From NCBI RefSeq assembly GCF_030733745.1, contig NZ_JASHIK010000014.1, positions 1 to 64,000 on the forward strand: 64,000 bases of DNA. Reading direction: 5' to 3'. The stretch comes from Stappia sp. MMSF_3263 (GTDB lineage: Bacteria; Pseudomonadota; Alphaproteobacteria; Rhizobiales; Stappiaceae). Within the stretch, counting starts at the first letter, position 1, and each line of letters opens with the position of its first letter. The notes beneath the pieces are model-generated. The model was not told the origin of the DNA. It searched no databases and worked only from the letters and a program-made list of their open reading frames with translations. This document shows, piece after piece, positions 47,071 through 57,241 of this stretch. The position numbers and the translations under genes are program-made.

Positions 47071-47227
47071 TCTTCCCCCTTGGAATCGAAAGAAAGTGTC
47101 AGTCCAATCTGACACGAGAGCCGGGCCGTTCACAACCGCTATACAGAGCCCCATGCGCGCGTTACATGACAAACGCGCACTTGCCGCGACGGGGCGCGCG
47201 ATCTTCAGGGCAGCGGAGGCGAGAAAC

Positions 47228-48784
47228 GTGCAGGACGCAGACAGGATCTTCATCGGCGGTTCGGACAAGCCGGAATATCTGACGCTGAAGCTGGCCAACC
47301 GGCACGGGCTGATCACCGGCGCCACCGGCACCGGCAAGACCGTCTCTCTGCAGATCCTCGCGGAAGGGTTTTCCAATGCCGGCGTGCCGGTCTTCTGCGC
47401 CGATGTGAAGGGCGATCTTTCCGGCATTGCAGCGCCCGGCGAGAAGAAGGACTTCCTGGAAAAGCGCGCCGCGCAGATCGGCTTCACGCAGGATTACATC
47501 TACGAGAACTTCCCGACGATCTTCTGGGACCTGTTCGGCGAACAGGGTCATCCGATCCGCGCCACCGTCTCGGAAATGGGGCCGCTGCTGCTGGCCCGGC
47601 TGATGGACCTCAACGCGACCCAGGAAGGCGTCCTCAATGTCGCCTTCGAGTTGGCCGACGACGAGGGCCTGCTGCTGATGGACCTGAAGGACCTGCAGGC
47701 GCTGCTCGCCCATGTAGCGGAGCGCGCCTCGGAACTGTCGCGGGTCTACGGCAACGTCTCCAAGGCCTCCGTCGGCGCGATCCAGCGCCAGTTGCTGGTG
47801 CTCGACCGGCAGGGCGGCGATGCCTTTTTCGGCGAGCCGGCGCTCGACATCCGCGACATGATGCGCACCACCCGCGACGGGCGCGGCGTCGTCTCGGTGC
47901 TTGCCGCCGACAAGCTGATGGGCGCACCGCGCCTCTACGCCACCTTCCTCCTGTGGCTGCTGTCGGAGCTGTTCGAGGAACTGCCCGAGGTCGGCGACCC
48001 TGAAAAGCCGCGCCTCGTCTTCTTCTTCGACGAGGCGCACCTGCTGTTCGCCGAGGCGCCCAAGGCGCTTCTGGAAAAGGTCGAGCAGGTGGTGCGGCTG
48101 ATCCGCTCGAAGGGCGTCGGCGTCTATTTCGTCACGCAGAACCCGCTCGACGTGCCGGACACGGTTCTCGCCCAGCTCGGCAACCGGGTGCAGCATGCCC
48201 TGCGCGCCTACACCCCGCGCGAGCAGAAGGCAGTGAAGGCGGCGGCCGAGACCTTCCGCCCCAATCCCGACCTCGACACGGAACGCACCATCATGGAACT
48301 GGGCGTCGGCGAGGCGCTGGTCTCGACGCTGGAAGGCAAGGGCATTCCCTCCATCGTCCAGCGCACGCTGGTCCGCCCGCCCTCCTCCCGGCTCGGCCCG
48401 ATCAGCGACGCGGAACGGCGCGAGATCCTGGCGGCGAGCCCGGTCGGCCATCTCTACGACCAGACGGTGGACCGCGATTCGGCCTTCGAGGTGCTGAAGC
48501 GCCGGGCCGAGGAAGCGGCGCGCATGGAGGCGCGACAGCAGGAACGCGAGGAACAGGAGACCGCGCGGCGCGGCGCGCCCCGGCGCACGCGCTCCGGCTT
48601 CGAGATCCCCGATTTCGGCCTCGGCGACCGCCCGGCGCCTTCGCGCAGCCGGACGCGCAGCAGCCGCTCGCGCTCCGACAGCGTTGCCGACGCGGCGGTG
48701 AAGTCGGTGGTGCGCTCGCTCGGTTCGGCCCTCGGCCGGGCCCTGGCACGCGGCGTCCTGGGCTCGTTCAAGCGCGGCTTCTGA
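47228..48784 (+). CDS. HerA-like (DUF853) ATPase
   Basis: The 518-residue protein is the YjgR/DUF853 type of the HerA/FtsK superfamily. Walker A is GATGTGKT (near residue 32), Walker [14 protein letters not shown], and the sensor region [11 protein letters not shown]. HerA-like ATPases pump DNA; the cellular role of this branch is unsettled. The tail (about 440-518) is Arg/Ser-rich. I chose the GTG at 47228 because GGAGGCGA lies 7 bp upstream and the family begins there. Confidence 0.9.
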   Translation: MQDADRIFIGGSDKPEYLTLKLANRHGLITGATGTGKTVSLQILAEGFSNAGVPVFCADVKGDLSGIAAPGEKKDFLEKRAAQIGFTQDYIYENFPTIFWDLFGEQGHPIRATVSEMGPLLLARLMDLNATQEGVLNVAFELADDEGLLLMDLKDLQALLAHVAERASELSRVYGNVSKASVGAIQRQLLVLDRQGGDAFFGEPALDIRDMMRTTRDGRGVVSVLAADKLMGAPRLYATFLLWLLSELFEELPEVGDPEKPRLVFFFDEAHLLFAEAPKALLEKVEQVVRLIRSKGVGVYFVTQNPLDVPDTVLAQLGNRVQHALRAYTPREQKAVKAAAETFRPNPDLDTERTIMELGVGEALVSTLEGKGIPSIVQRTLVRPPSSRLGPISDAERREILAASPVGHLYDQTVDRDSAFEVLKRRAEEAARMEARQQEREEQETARRGAPRRTRSGFEIPDFGLGDRPAPSRSRTRSSRSRSDSVADAAVKSVVRSLGSALGRALARGVLGSFKRGF

Positions 48785-48952
48785 GCAGCGTAGGGGACAT
48801 CGCCGTGCAGCGCGCCGTGCCGCGCGACGGAGGTTCCAAACCGCTGCTGCGCCTTGCCACGCCTGCCGTTCTGTGTCCTTCTAGGCGTCCTCATTCGCGC
48901 CGCCGGAGATTGCAAGAACCGGTCGCCGCACCCTTCACAGCGGAGCTTCCCC

Positions 48953-50356
48953 ATGTCCGATCTCGACCGGGTCCTGTCTCGAATCGATTCCGATTTCGAC
49001 AATTCACTCGCCCGCCTCTTCGACCTCTTGCGCATCAAGAGCATCTCCACCGATCCGGCCTTCAAGGCCGACTGCCGGCAGGCGGCGGACTGGCTGGCGA
49101 GGGAACTGACCGCGCTCGGCATCGATGCGGACGTGCGCGACACGACCGGCCACCCGATGGTCGTCGGTCATCGAAAGTCCGAGGACAAGGATGACGGCAA
49201 GACCGGTCCGCATGTGCTGTTCTATGGCCATTACGACGTGCAGCCGGTCGACCCGCTCGACCTGTGGGAGCGCGATCCGTTCGACCCGGTGGTCGTGACC
49301 CGCGAGGACGGCTCGAAGATGATCGTCGCGCGCGGCGCCGCCGACGACAAGGGCCAGCTGATGACCTTCGTCGAGGCGGCGCGTGCCTGGATCGCGGAGA
49401 CCGGGGGCCTGCCTGTCCCCGTTTCCGTGCTGCTGGAGGGCGAGGAGGAGTCCGGGTCGCCCTCGCTGCATCCCTTCCTGACCGCCAACAAGGACGAGCT
49501 TGCCTGCGACCTGGCGCTTGTCTGCGACACCGGCATGTGGGACAGCGAGACGCCGGCCATCACCACCATGCTGCGCGGTCTGGTGGGGGAGGAAATCACC
49601 GTCACCGCCGCCGACAAGGACCTGCATTCGGGCATGTATGGCGGGGCGGCGCGCAACCCGCTGCATGTCCTGTCCACGGTTCTGGCCGGCCTGCATGACG
49701 AGACCGGCCGGGTGACGCTGCCGCATTTCTACGACGGTGTCATCGAGATGCCCGAGGACGTGCGCGCCCTTTGGGACAAGCTCGGTTTCGACCACGAGGC
49801 CTTCCTGGGCGGCGTCGACCTGAAACACCCGGCCGGCGAGGCAGATCGCGGCGCGCTGGAGCAGATCTGGACGCGGCCGACCTGCGAGGTGAACGGCGTG
49901 TGGGGCGGCTATACCGGCGCCGGCTTCAAGACGGTGATCCCGTCCCAGGCCCATGCCAAGGTGTCCTTCCGCCTCGTCGGCGACCAGGATCCCGACCAGA
50001 TCCGCCTCGCCTTCCGCACCTATGTGCGCGAGCACCTGCCCGACGATTGCACGGTCACCTTTGCCAAGCACGGTGGCAGTCCGGCGCTGCGCCTGCCGTT
50101 CGATAGCGACGCGCTGGCCAAGGGCCGCAAGGCGCTGGCCGACGAGTGGGGCCGCGAGGCGGCGCTGATCGGCTGCGGCGGCTCGATCCCGATCGTCGGC
50201 GATTTCAAGACCATGCTCGGCATGGATTCGCTGCTGATCGGCTTCGGCCTCGACGACGACCGGGTGCACTCGCCCAACGAGAAATACGAGATGACGAGCT
50301 ACCACAAGGGCATCCGCTCCTGGGCGCGCGTCCTCGGCGAGCTGGCGAAGGGCTGA
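48953..50356 (+). CDS. M20 family dipeptidase / metallopeptidase
   Basis: The 467-residue enzyme shows the M20 metal site: HYDVQP (first His and Asp), GAADDKGQ (bridging Asp), EGEEESGS (catalytic and metal Glu), and DTGMWD. It is a di-zinc exopeptidase acting on dipeptides or short peptides. It is followed 4 bp later by a LOG-family gene, so the two are probably co-transcribed. The specificity cannot be read from the sequence. Confidence 0.92.
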   Translation: MSDLDRVLSRIDSDFDNSLARLFDLLRIKSISTDPAFKADCRQAADWLARELTALGIDADVRDTTGHPMVVGHRKSEDKDDGKTGPHVLFYGHYDVQPVDPLDLWERDPFDPVVVTREDGSKMIVARGAADDKGQLMTFVEAARAWIAETGGLPVPVSVLLEGEEESGSPSLHPFLTANKDELACDLALVCDTGMWDSETPAITTMLRGLVGEEITVTAADKDLHSGMYGGAARNPLHVLSTVLAGLHDETGRVTLPHFYDGVIEMPEDVRALWDKLGFDHEAFLGGVDLKHPAGEADRGALEQIWTRPTCEVNGVWGGYTGAGFKTVIPSQAHAKVSFRLVGDQDPDQIRLAFRTYVREHLPDDCTVTFAKHGGSPALRLPFDSDALAKGRKALADEWGREAALIGCGGSIPIVGDFKTMLGMDSLLIGFGLDDDRVHSPNEKYEMTSYHKGIRSWARVLGELAKG

Positions 50357-50360
50357 GCCG

Positions 50361-50942
50361 ATGAAATCCATCTGCGTCTTCTGCGGTTCCAGCATGGGCG
50401 CGAAGCCCGCCTATCGCGAAGCGGCGGTGGCGACCGGCGAGGCGATCGCCCGCTCCGGTCGTCGCCTCGTCTATGGCGGGGCCAGGGTCGGGCTGATGGG
50501 GGCGGTCGCCGACGGGGCGCTCGCCGCCGGCGGCGAGGTGATCGGCGTGCTGCCGATCGCCCTGCAGGAAAAGGAACTGGCCCATACCGGCCTGACCGAG
50601 CTGCACGTCGTCAAGTCCATGCATGAGCGCAAGGCGATGATGGCCGACCTTTCCGGCGGTTTCATCGCCCTTCCCGGCGGCGCCGGCACGCTGGAGGAGC
50701 TGTTCGAGGTCTGGACCTGGGGCCAGCTCGGCTATCACCGCAAGCCTTGCGGCTTCCTCAATGTCGACGGCTTCTATGACGGGCTGCTGACGTTCCTCGA
50801 CCTGCAGCGGGACGAGGCGTTCGTGAAGCCGGAAATGCGCGACATGGTGCTGGTGGCGGACAAGCCGGCCGCGCTCCTCGACCTGTTCGAGGGCTACACG
50901 CCGCCGGCGACGCCAAAATGGATCGAACGCTCCGAGACGTGA
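50361..50942 (+). CDS. LOG family protein (cytokinin riboside 5'-monophosphate phosphoribohydrolase-like)
   Basis: The 193-residue protein has the LOG signature PGGAGTLEE with the upstream [10 protein letters not shown] Rossmann loop and [11 protein letters not shown] enzymes hydrolyse N-glycosidic bonds of nucleoside 5'-monophosphates; plant homologues activate cytokinins, and bacterial ones are thought to act in nucleotide housekeeping. It lies 4 bp after the M20 peptidase gene. Confidence 0.92.
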   Translation: MKSICVFCGSSMGAKPAYREAAVATGEAIARSGRRLVYGGARVGLMGAVADGALAAGGEVIGVLPIALQEKELAHTGLTELHVVKSMHERKAMMADLSGGFIALPGGAGTLEELFEVWTWGQLGYHRKPCGFLNVDGFYDGLLTFLDLQRDEAFVKPEMRDMVLVADKPAALLDLFEGYTPPATPKWIERSET

Positions 50943-50985
50943 GCGGCCACGCGAACGGACCGGGAGAGCCCAGCTCTTCCGGCCC

Positions 50986-51291
50986 CTATTCCTCGGGCTC
51001 GGTCTCGAAGCGCAGCGGAAACCCGTGCGCCTTGGCGGCATCGGTCGCCCGGCCCGCCTTGGTCTCGGCCACGTCGCGCGGAAAAACCGCAACGACGCAG
51101 AGCCCCAGCTTGTGGGCGGCCAGCATCACCTGGAAGGCTTCGTCATCGCTCATGCGGAACTCCGCCTTGAGCACGGCCACGACGAATTCGCGCGGCGTGA
51201 AGTCGTCATTGACCAGCAACACCTTGTGCAGGCGCGGCCGCTCGGTCCGGGTCTTGCGCTCCGGCTTCAGGATGGTCGACTTGTCGCTCAT
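50986..51291 (-). CDS. clpS: ClpS-type N-end rule adaptor (ClpS2-like)
   Basis: The 101-residue adaptor keeps the ClpS core: HKVLLVNDDFTPREFVVAVL, with the Asn-Asp pocket for the N-degron amino group, and VFPRDVAETKAG. The LGLCVVAVF and RATDAAKAHGFPLRFETEPEE parts match alphaproteobacterial ClpS2 rather than ClpS1. clpA is not adjacent, consistent with the second copy. It hands N-degron proteins to ClpAP. The ATG at 51291 is preferred. Confidence 0.93.
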   Translation of the reverse strand: MSDKSTILKPERKTRTERPRLHKVLLVNDDFTPREFVVAVLKAEFRMSDDEAFQVMLAAHKLGLCVVAVFPRDVAETKAGRATDAAKAHGFPLRFETEPEE

Positions 51292-51390
51292 GATTGCGCT
51301 TTTTACCACAGGGCGCGGCGGCATGCATCCATCCCGCGTCGGTGCTCTTGCGCTCTTGCCTTCCCGGGCCAAAGTGCCTACCTCCGCGTG

Positions 51391-53538
51391 ATGCTGAAAA
51401 ACTCCTCATCCCCCGCCGCCGACGCCGCTCCCCGGGCCTCCGCTCCCCGCGCTGAAAAGCGCGACACGACGCACGAGATCCACGGCATCACCCGCCACGA
51501 TCCCTATGCCTGGCTCCGGGCCGGAAACTGGCAGGAGGTGATGCGCGCGCCCGACACGCTCGACGCCGACATCCGCGCCTATCTGGAGGCGGAAAACGCT
51601 CATCTGGAAGCCGGCATGGCCGACACGGAAGCGCTGCAGGGCACGCTCTTCACCGAGATGAAGGGCCGCATCAAGGAGGACGACAGCTCCGTCCCCTCGC
51701 CCGACGGCCCCTTCGCCTATGGCGTTTCCTATGTCACCGGCGGCCAGCATCCTCGCCTCGTGCGCATGGCCCGCGAGGCGGCGGACAAGGGCGGCGAAGC
51801 CGAGGAAGTGCTGATCGACGGCGACAGTGAAGCCAGCGGCAAGGCCTATTTCCGTCTTGCCGGCGCCATGCACTCGCCCGACCACTCGCAGCTTGCCTGG
51901 GCCTTCGACGACAAGGGATCGGAATTCTACACGCTGCTGGTGCGCGACCTGAAGAGCGGGCGCGACCTCGACCAGCGCATCGAGGACACCGGTGGCGGCG
52001 GCGTCTGGTCCGCCTGCGGACGCCACATCTTCTATGTCCGCCTCGACGCCAATCACCGGCCCTCCAAGCTCTTCCGCCACGAGGTAGGATCCGACCCGGC
52101 CGGTGACGTACTGGTCTACGAGGAAACCGATCCCGGCTTCTTCATGGGCGTCGGCAAGACCCAGTCGGGCCGTTTCATCACCGTAGACATCCACGACCAC
52201 GAGACCTCGGAAGTCCGCCTGATCCCGGCCGGAGACCCGACCGCCGAGCCGCGCCTCGTCGCACCGCGCGAGACGGGCACCGAGTATTCGGTCGAGGACG
52301 ACGGCGCCGGAACGCTGTTCATCCTCACCAATGCCGGCGGCGCCGAGGATTTCCACATCGTCACCGTCGACGCCGAGACGGCGCTGGCAGCACCGGGGCG
52401 CGATGGCTGGCGGGACGTTGTCGCCCACCGGTCCGGCCGGCTGATCCTCTCCCACACCGTCTATGCCAAGCACATGGTGCGGCTGGAGCGCGAGGACGGG
52501 CTGCCGCGCATCGTCATCCACCGGCTCGCCGATGGTCTCGAACATGCGATCGCCTTCGACGAGGAGGCCTATTCGCTGGGCATGTCGGACGGCTACGAGT
52601 TCAACACCAACCGGATCCGCTTTACCTATTCGTCGATGACGACGCCCGGCCAGGTCTTCGACTACGACATGGAAACCCGGGCGCGCACCCTGCGCAAGAC
52701 GCAGGACGTGCCCTCCGGCCACGATCCGGCCGACTATGTGACCCGCCGCATCCACGTGCCGGCCGAGGACGGGGAGAGCGTGCCGGTCTCCCTGCTCTAC
52801 CGCAAGGACACGCCGCTCGACGGCTCCGCCCCCTGCCTGCTCTACGGCTACGGCTCCTACGGCATCGCCATCCCAGCGAGCTTCAACACCAACTGCCTGT
52901 CGCTCGCCGACCGCGGCTTCGTCTACGCCATCGCCCATGTGCGCGGCGGCAAGGACAAGGGCTTTCGCTGGTATGCCGCCGGACGGCGGGCGGAGAAGGC
53001 CAACACGTTCACCGATTTCATCGCCGCCGCCCGGCATCTGGTGGCTGAGGGCTTTACCTCCGCCGACCGGATCGTCGCCCAGGGCGGCTCCGCCGGCGGC
53101 ATGCTGATGGGGGCGGTCGCCAACATGGCACCGGAGGCCTTTGGCGGCATCATCGCCGAAGTGCCCTTCGTCGACGTGCTCAACACCATGCTCGACGACA
53201 CGCTGCCGCTGACCCCGCCGGAATGGCCGGAATGGGGCAACCCGATCGCCTCGGAGGCCGACTACCGCACGATCGCGGCGTATTCGCCCTATGACAACGT
53301 CACGGCGCAGGCCTATCCGGCGCTGCTTGCCGTCGGCGGGCTGACGGACCCGCGCGTCACCTATTGGGAACCGGCGAAGTGGGTGGCGCGGCTGCGCGAG
53401 TTGCGCAGCAACGACGCGGCGCTCTACCTGAAGACCAACATGGAGGCCGGCCATGGCGGCGCCTCCGGCCGTTTCGACCGGCTCAAGGAAGTGGCGCTGG
53501 TCTATGCCTTCGCGCTGAAGGTTACCGGCAGGGCGTGA
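51391..53538 (+). CDS. S9A oligopeptidase (protease II / PtrB-like)
   Basis: The 715-residue enzyme has an N-terminal beta-propeller (about 70-430) and a C-terminal alpha/beta-hydrolase domain with the Ser nucleophile in GGSAGG, the Asp near LTDPRV and the His in GHGG. This is the prolyl-oligopeptidase/oligopeptidase B architecture, cleaving short peptides after basic or Pro residues. Residues 1-20 are Ala-rich and probably disordered. The frame starts at ATG 51391 (or GTG 51388), close to the divergent clpS gene. Confidence 0.93.
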   Translation: MLKNSSSPAADAAPRASAPRAEKRDTTHEIHGITRHDPYAWLRAGNWQEVMRAPDTLDADIRAYLEAENAHLEAGMADTEALQGTLFTEMKGRIKEDDSSVPSPDGPFAYGVSYVTGGQHPRLVRMAREAADKGGEAEEVLIDGDSEASGKAYFRLAGAMHSPDHSQLAWAFDDKGSEFYTLLVRDLKSGRDLDQRIEDTGGGGVWSACGRHIFYVRLDANHRPSKLFRHEVGSDPAGDVLVYEETDPGFFMGVGKTQSGRFITVDIHDHETSEVRLIPAGDPTAEPRLVAPRETGTEYSVEDDGAGTLFILTNAGGAEDFHIVTVDAETALAAPGRDGWRDVVAHRSGRLILSHTVYAKHMVRLEREDGLPRIVIHRLADGLEHAIAFDEEAYSLGMSDGYEFNTNRIRFTYSSMTTPGQVFDYDMETRARTLRKTQDVPSGHDPADYVTRRIHVPAEDGESVPVSLLYRKDTPLDGSAPCLLYGYGSYGIAIPASFNTNCLSLADRGFVYAIAHVRGGKDKGFRWYAAGRRAEKANTFTDFIAAARHLVAEGFTSADRIVAQGGSAGGMLMGAVANMAPEAFGGIIAEVPFVDVLNTMLDDTLPLTPPEWPEWGNPIASEADYRTIAAYSPYDNVTAQAYPALLAVGGLTDPRVTYWEPAKWVARLRELRSNDAALYLKTNMEAGHGGASGRFDRLKEVALVYAFALKVTGRA

Positions 53539-53606
53539 GCGCCGCCGGTTGAGGCGAGCATGTCGTGGTGTCCACGGTGGTTGCCGGCGTCCCGACAGGA
53601 GGTTGC

Positions 53607-54368
53607 ATGTCGCTGAAAATCGTCCGCCGCCTGCTTCCGGATTTCGGCACGACCTACGGCCCTTCCGGCGAGGGGCCGTTTCCCGCCATCATGGTCCTGC
53701 ACGGCTCGGAAGGCGCGTGGTCGGGGTGGAGCCATCGCAACGCGGTGCTGCTCGCCGCCCACGGCTTCCTCGCCTTCCCCTTCCCCTATTCGAAGGGTGG
53801 CAACGCCTGGAATGCGGGCTCCATCGCCAACGTGCCGCTCGAGCGCACGGCCGAGGCGCTGGAGGCGCTGCGCGCCTTTGCGCCGGTGGGCGAAAAGGTC
53901 GGCCTTTACGGCGTCTCGCGCGGGGCGGAACACGCCCTGCTGCTGACCTCCCTGATGTTGCGCGACGGTGTCGGGAGCGTGCCGGACGCGATCGCCGTGC
54001 ACAGCGCGCCCGATGTCATCTGCGGCGCCTTCGACGGACGAAAATGGCGCGATGCCGGCGACCCCGGCTGGCAACCCTGGGATCCCGCCGAACGCGCCTG
54101 GACCTGGCGCGGATCGAGCGACGACCTGCTTCCGACAATGCCGATCGAGATCGAGCGCTATGACGGGCCGCTGTTTCTCAGCCACGGCACCGCCGACCGT
54201 GTCTGGTCGGTCGAGATGACGCGCCGGCTGGCCGCACGGCTGCGTGCTCAAGGGCGGGAACCGGAAGTCCACTATCACGAGGGCGAGGATCACATTCCGC
54301 GCAGCGAGGCGGAAAACGGGCATCACGAGAAGCTGATCGACTTCTTCGGTCGGACCCTCGCCGCGTGA
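53607..54368 (+). CDS. Dienelactone-hydrolase-like alpha/beta hydrolase
   Basis: The 253-residue protein has an alpha/beta-hydrolase core with nucleophile elbow GVSRGAE, an Asp in HGTADRVW and a His in GEDHIP. It resembles the DLH / acyl-CoA thioesterase C-terminal (BAAT) group. The substrate is unknown. AGGAGG just before the ATG confirms the start. Confidence 0.85.
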   Translation: MSLKIVRRLLPDFGTTYGPSGEGPFPAIMVLHGSEGAWSGWSHRNAVLLAAHGFLAFPFPYSKGGNAWNAGSIANVPLERTAEALEALRAFAPVGEKVGLYGVSRGAEHALLLTSLMLRDGVGSVPDAIAVHSAPDVICGAFDGRKWRDAGDPGWQPWDPAERAWTWRGSSDDLLPTMPIEIERYDGPLFLSHGTADRVWSVEMTRRLAARLRAQGREPEVHYHEGEDHIPRSEAENGHHEKLIDFFGRTLAA

Positions 54369-54391
54369 CCACCGCCGCGCAGGCTACCGAC

Positions 54392-54598
54392 CTACCGTCC
54401 GCAGGTTTTGATGCCGAGGAGCGTATAGGCCGGGCACCATTTCAGGAACGCCGTCAGAAGCGGCAGGACGCCGATCCAACCGACCCATTTCCAGTCGATG
54501 CCGTCCGGTCCGAACACCGCGAAGGCAATCAGCGCCAGGCCGACGACGATGCGGGCGATCCGGTCGGCGGTGCCGACATTGGTGGTGAAGATCGTCAT
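54392..54598 (-). CDS. DUF2892 (YgaP-TM-like) inner-membrane protein
   Basis: The 68-residue protein has two membrane segments separated by a short loop (VGTADRIARIVVGLALIAFA; GWIGVLPLLTAFLKWCPAYT cut) and the family's C-terminal CPAY-LLGIKTC, with two Cys residues. DUF2892 is the membrane half of YgaP-type sulfurtransferases; here the rhodanese half is missing. A perfect palindrome 75 bp upstream suggests ArsR-type control. Confidence 0.9.
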   Translation of the reverse strand: MTIFTTNVGTADRIARIVVGLALIAFAVFGPDGIDWKWVGWIGVLPLLTAFLKWCPAYTLLGIKTCGR

Positions 54599-54672
54599 GG
54601 CAAGAACACTCCCGTTGGGCCTGCCGCCACGCCGCCATCCTGCATGAGCGGGTTGCGGTCAAAGCCGTTAAA

Positions 54673-54690
54673 TTTTCGATTATTCGAAAA
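54673..54690. promoter_or_regulatory. Palindromic operator upstream of the DUF2892 gene
   Basis: TTTTCGA-4-TCGAAAA is a perfect inverted repeat in an AT-rich patch 75 bp upstream of the start. The form resembles operators of the ArsR/BigR/SqrR group that regulate sulfide and sulfurtransferase genes, but no such regulator gene is present here. Confidence 0.55.
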
Positions 54691-54853
54691 TAAAGAACCT
54701 CTCCTTGCCACACAAGCAATGCCCGCCGCGACAGATTGACAAGGCCTCTCCAGGCGGGGCATGCCGACGCATCGGCGCCATGGACAGGACCGCACGGCTC
54801 GCTTATGCCGGCGGGAGCCCTGCCGCCATCCCCTTCCCGCCCGGAACCTTGTC

Positions 54854-55657
54854 GTGATCCAGCCCGCACCGCCGTTTCCAACGCATGACCGTATGATCCA
54901 CGCGCAGACGGGCGCCTTCTTCGCCCGGTTGTGGTGGGAGAATGCCGCTCTCGACGATGCGCCGCCGCCCTTTCTGCTGTTTCACGATTCACTTGGCTGC
55001 ACGGATCTCTGGCGCGGCTTTCCGCAGGCGCTCGCCGCTGCCAGCGGCCAGCCCGTCATCGCCTATGACCGGCCGGGCTTCGGCCGCTCCGATCCTTTTC
55101 CCGGCCCGCTGCCGGCGGATTTCATCGCGGCGGAGGCGGAAGGTGTCGTGCCGCTGCTGCGCCGGCAATTCGGCTTTACCCGCTTCATCGCCTGCGGCCA
55201 CAGCGTCGGCGGTGGCATGGCGGTGGAGACAGCGGCACGACATCCGCATGCCTGCCTCGTCGTCGTCACCATGGGCGCCCAGGCCTTTGTCGAGGACCGT
55301 ACGCTGGCCGGCATCCGCACCGCGAAGGCCGGTTTCGGCGAAGCTGAAGGCCTCGCCCGGCTTGAGCGATACCACGGCGACAAGGCCCGCTGGGTGATCG
55401 ATGCCTGGACCGAAACCTGGCTCTCGCCCGCCTTCGCCGGATGGACGCTGGATGCCGCCCTCGCCCGCGTCGCGTGTCCTGTCCTGGCGATCCATGGCGA
55501 GGCCGACGAATTCGGCTCGGCGGAACATCCCCGCCGCATCGCCGCAGGCCGGGGCCGGGCGGAGATCCTGGCCGGGATCGGGCACAATCCCCACCGCGAG
55601 GCCGAGGAGCAGGTGCTGCGACTGATCGGCGAATTCGTCAGCGAAGTCGCCGGCTGA
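54854..55657 (+). CDS. Alpha/beta hydrolase
   Basis: The enzyme (267 residues from the GTG at 54854) has the nucleophile elbow GHSVGG, an Asp in HGEADEF and a catalytic His in GIGHNPH, with the oxyanion loop near FHDSLG. This is a typical small-substrate alpha/beta hydrolase. The start is uncertain; an ATG at 54893 is equally possible since Shine-Dalgarno signals are weak. Confidence 0.82.
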   Translation: MIQPAPPFPTHDRMIHAQTGAFFARLWWENAALDDAPPPFLLFHDSLGCTDLWRGFPQALAAASGQPVIAYDRPGFGRSDPFPGPLPADFIAAEAEGVVPLLRRQFGFTRFIACGHSVGGGMAVETAARHPHACLVVVTMGAQAFVEDRTLAGIRTAKAGFGEAEGLARLERYHGDKARWVIDAWTETWLSPAFAGWTLDAALARVACPVLAIHGEADEFGSAEHPRRIAAGRGRAEILAGIGHNPHREAEEQVLRLIGEFVSEVAG

Positions 55658-55858
55658 ACCGGACGACGCCACCTTCGACGCGAGCCGGCATCATCATTTG
55701 GCCCCGATCATTCTCCCTGATGCGGGCAGCGCAGTCCCGCCGCATCGCGCCAACGTGACGGCCTTGCCCATGGCGCGGCGGCCCTGCCCGCGCTATCTGT
55801 TCGGGACGGCGCCACCCAGGACAGAACCACTGGCGATCAAAGACATATCGAGGACATC

Positions 55859-56242
55859 ATGCCCGTTTGCACCACGCCTTCCCGCAGGATCCAGCGCACC
55901 GCCGGAGCATGGCGCTCCATGTCGGTCGCGATGGCGCTGGCGGCTGCCCTGGCCCTTCCCCAGACCGCGTCCGCCCAGGCCGGTTTCTTCGGCCAGCTGC
56001 TCTTCTCGCCGACCTATGACGAGGACCACGTGCCGGACACCTATGGTTCGGAGGCCGACTGCCGCAACCCCTCGTCCGGCCCCTGGCGCGGGCTGATCGG
56101 AGGACGCAAGAATGTCGACCTGAAGACGTTGCAGTTCTCACGCGAGGGCTGCTTTCGCACCGAGGCCCAGTGCCGCGCCTTCCTCGACTATATTTCCGGT
56201 TTCCTGACGATGACCTTCACCCGCGAATGCCGACACCGCTGA
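55859..56242 (+). CDS. Exported hypothetical protein
   Basis: The 127-residue protein carries a signal peptide (SMSVAMALAAALALPQTASA, cleavage near residue 40) and a mature part with four Cys (ADCRNP, EGCFRT, AQCRAF, RECRHR), likely two disulfides. I do not recognise the family. GAGGAC precedes the ATG. It ends 29 bp before a terminator and is convergent with sodB. Confidence 0.65.
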   Translation: MPVCTTPSRRIQRTAGAWRSMSVAMALAAALALPQTASAQAGFFGQLLFSPTYDEDHVPDTYGSEADCRNPSSGPWRGLIGGRKNVDLKTLQFSREGCFRTEAQCRAFLDYISGFLTMTFTRECRHR

Positions 56243-56271
56243 GCCGGGCGTCCCCGCGGCATGCGGACATG

Positions 56272-56301
56272 AAAAAGGCGGGCCACGGGGGCCCGCCTTT
56301 T
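56272..56301. terminator. Bidirectional Rho-independent terminator
   Basis: GGCGGGCC (56277-56284) pairs with GGCCCGCC (56290-56297) around a 5-nt loop, flanked by A5 on the left and T4 on the right. It serves the exported-protein gene and sodB. Confidence 0.9.
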
Positions 56302-56323
56302 GTCACTCTGCCGTCCTTCAGGA

Positions 56324-56923
56324 TCAGGAGGCGGCCTGGAACAGCTCGTCGACATAGTCCCAGTTGATCAGGCTGTCGACGAAGGCCTCCAGATACTTCG
56401 GGCGGGCGTTGCGGTAGTCGATGTAATAGGAGTGCTCCCACACATCGACGCCCAGCAGCGGCGTCGCGCCGTGCACCAGCGGGTTCTCGCCGTTCGGCGT
56501 CTTCATCACCGCAAGCTTGCCGTCCTTCAGCGCGAGCCACGCCCAGCCCGAGCCGAACTGCGTCGTGCCGGCCGCGATGAAATCGGCGCGGAACTTGTCG
56601 TAGCCGCCGAGATCGGCGTCGATCTTCGCCGCAAGCGCTCCGGGAAGCTTGGTGCCACCGCCATTCGGCTTCATCCACTTCCAGAAGTGGATGTGGTTGA
56701 AATGCTGGCCGGCATTGTTGAAGAGGCCGGCGTTCTTGCCGAAGCTCTCCTTGACCACATCCTCGAGCGACTTGCCCTCAAGGCCGGAATCCTTCAGCAG
56801 GTTGTTGCCGTTGGTCACATAGGCCTGATGGTGCTTGTCGTGGTGATACTCGAGCGTCTCGGCCGACATGTAGGGGCCGAGCGCGTCGTAGGCGTAAGGC
56901 AGGTCCGGGAGTTCAAAAGCCAT
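56324..56923 (-). CDS. sodB: Superoxide dismutase, Fe type
   Basis: The 199-residue enzyme has the metal ligands His27 (HHDKHHQAYV region), the His in FNHIHFW, Asp and His in DVWEHSYYIDY. The GLFNNAGQHFNHIHFW segment and the length fit Fe-type SOD; metal use could include Mn. It dismutes superoxide in the cytoplasm (no signal peptide). The ATG is at 56923. Confidence 0.93.
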   Translation of the reverse strand: MAFELPDLPYAYDALGPYMSAETLEYHHDKHHQAYVTNGNNLLKDSGLEGKSLEDVVKESFGKNAGLFNNAGQHFNHIHFWKWMKPNGGGTKLPGALAAKIDADLGGYDKFRADFIAAGTTQFGSGWAWLALKDGKLAVMKTPNGENPLVHGATPLLGVDVWEHSYYIDYRNARPKYLEAFVDSLINWDYVDELFQAAS

Positions 56924-57241
56924 GAAGTCGTCCTCCGGGTGGGGGCGCAGGGGATGGAACCGGCGAAGGAGACGACGGCCGGGCGGGAAATGCCCGGTGG
57001 CGCCGTTGCCGCGATCGCCTGCGCGGTTGTAGGGCATATGTCCGGCAGCCGCGTGACAGCCGGTCACAATGTCGGCGCCGCGCGGCCGAGAGCCGTCGGC
57101 GCCTGTCACAAAAGGCAAAATAGGCACGCGATCTTCAATCGGCAACGGGCTGGCGGGCGATTTCCCCTCAAAGCGCCGTCCGCGACCGCGTTTCGATGCG
57201 GCGCGCGGCAACCATGCGGCCGCCGGAGCCGACAGCCAGGT
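56924..57241. other. sodB upstream region
   Basis: The 318-bp stretch between the sodB start and the haloacid dehalogenase stop, both on the minus strand, must hold the sodB promoter. No gene or RNA is visible. Confidence 0.45.
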
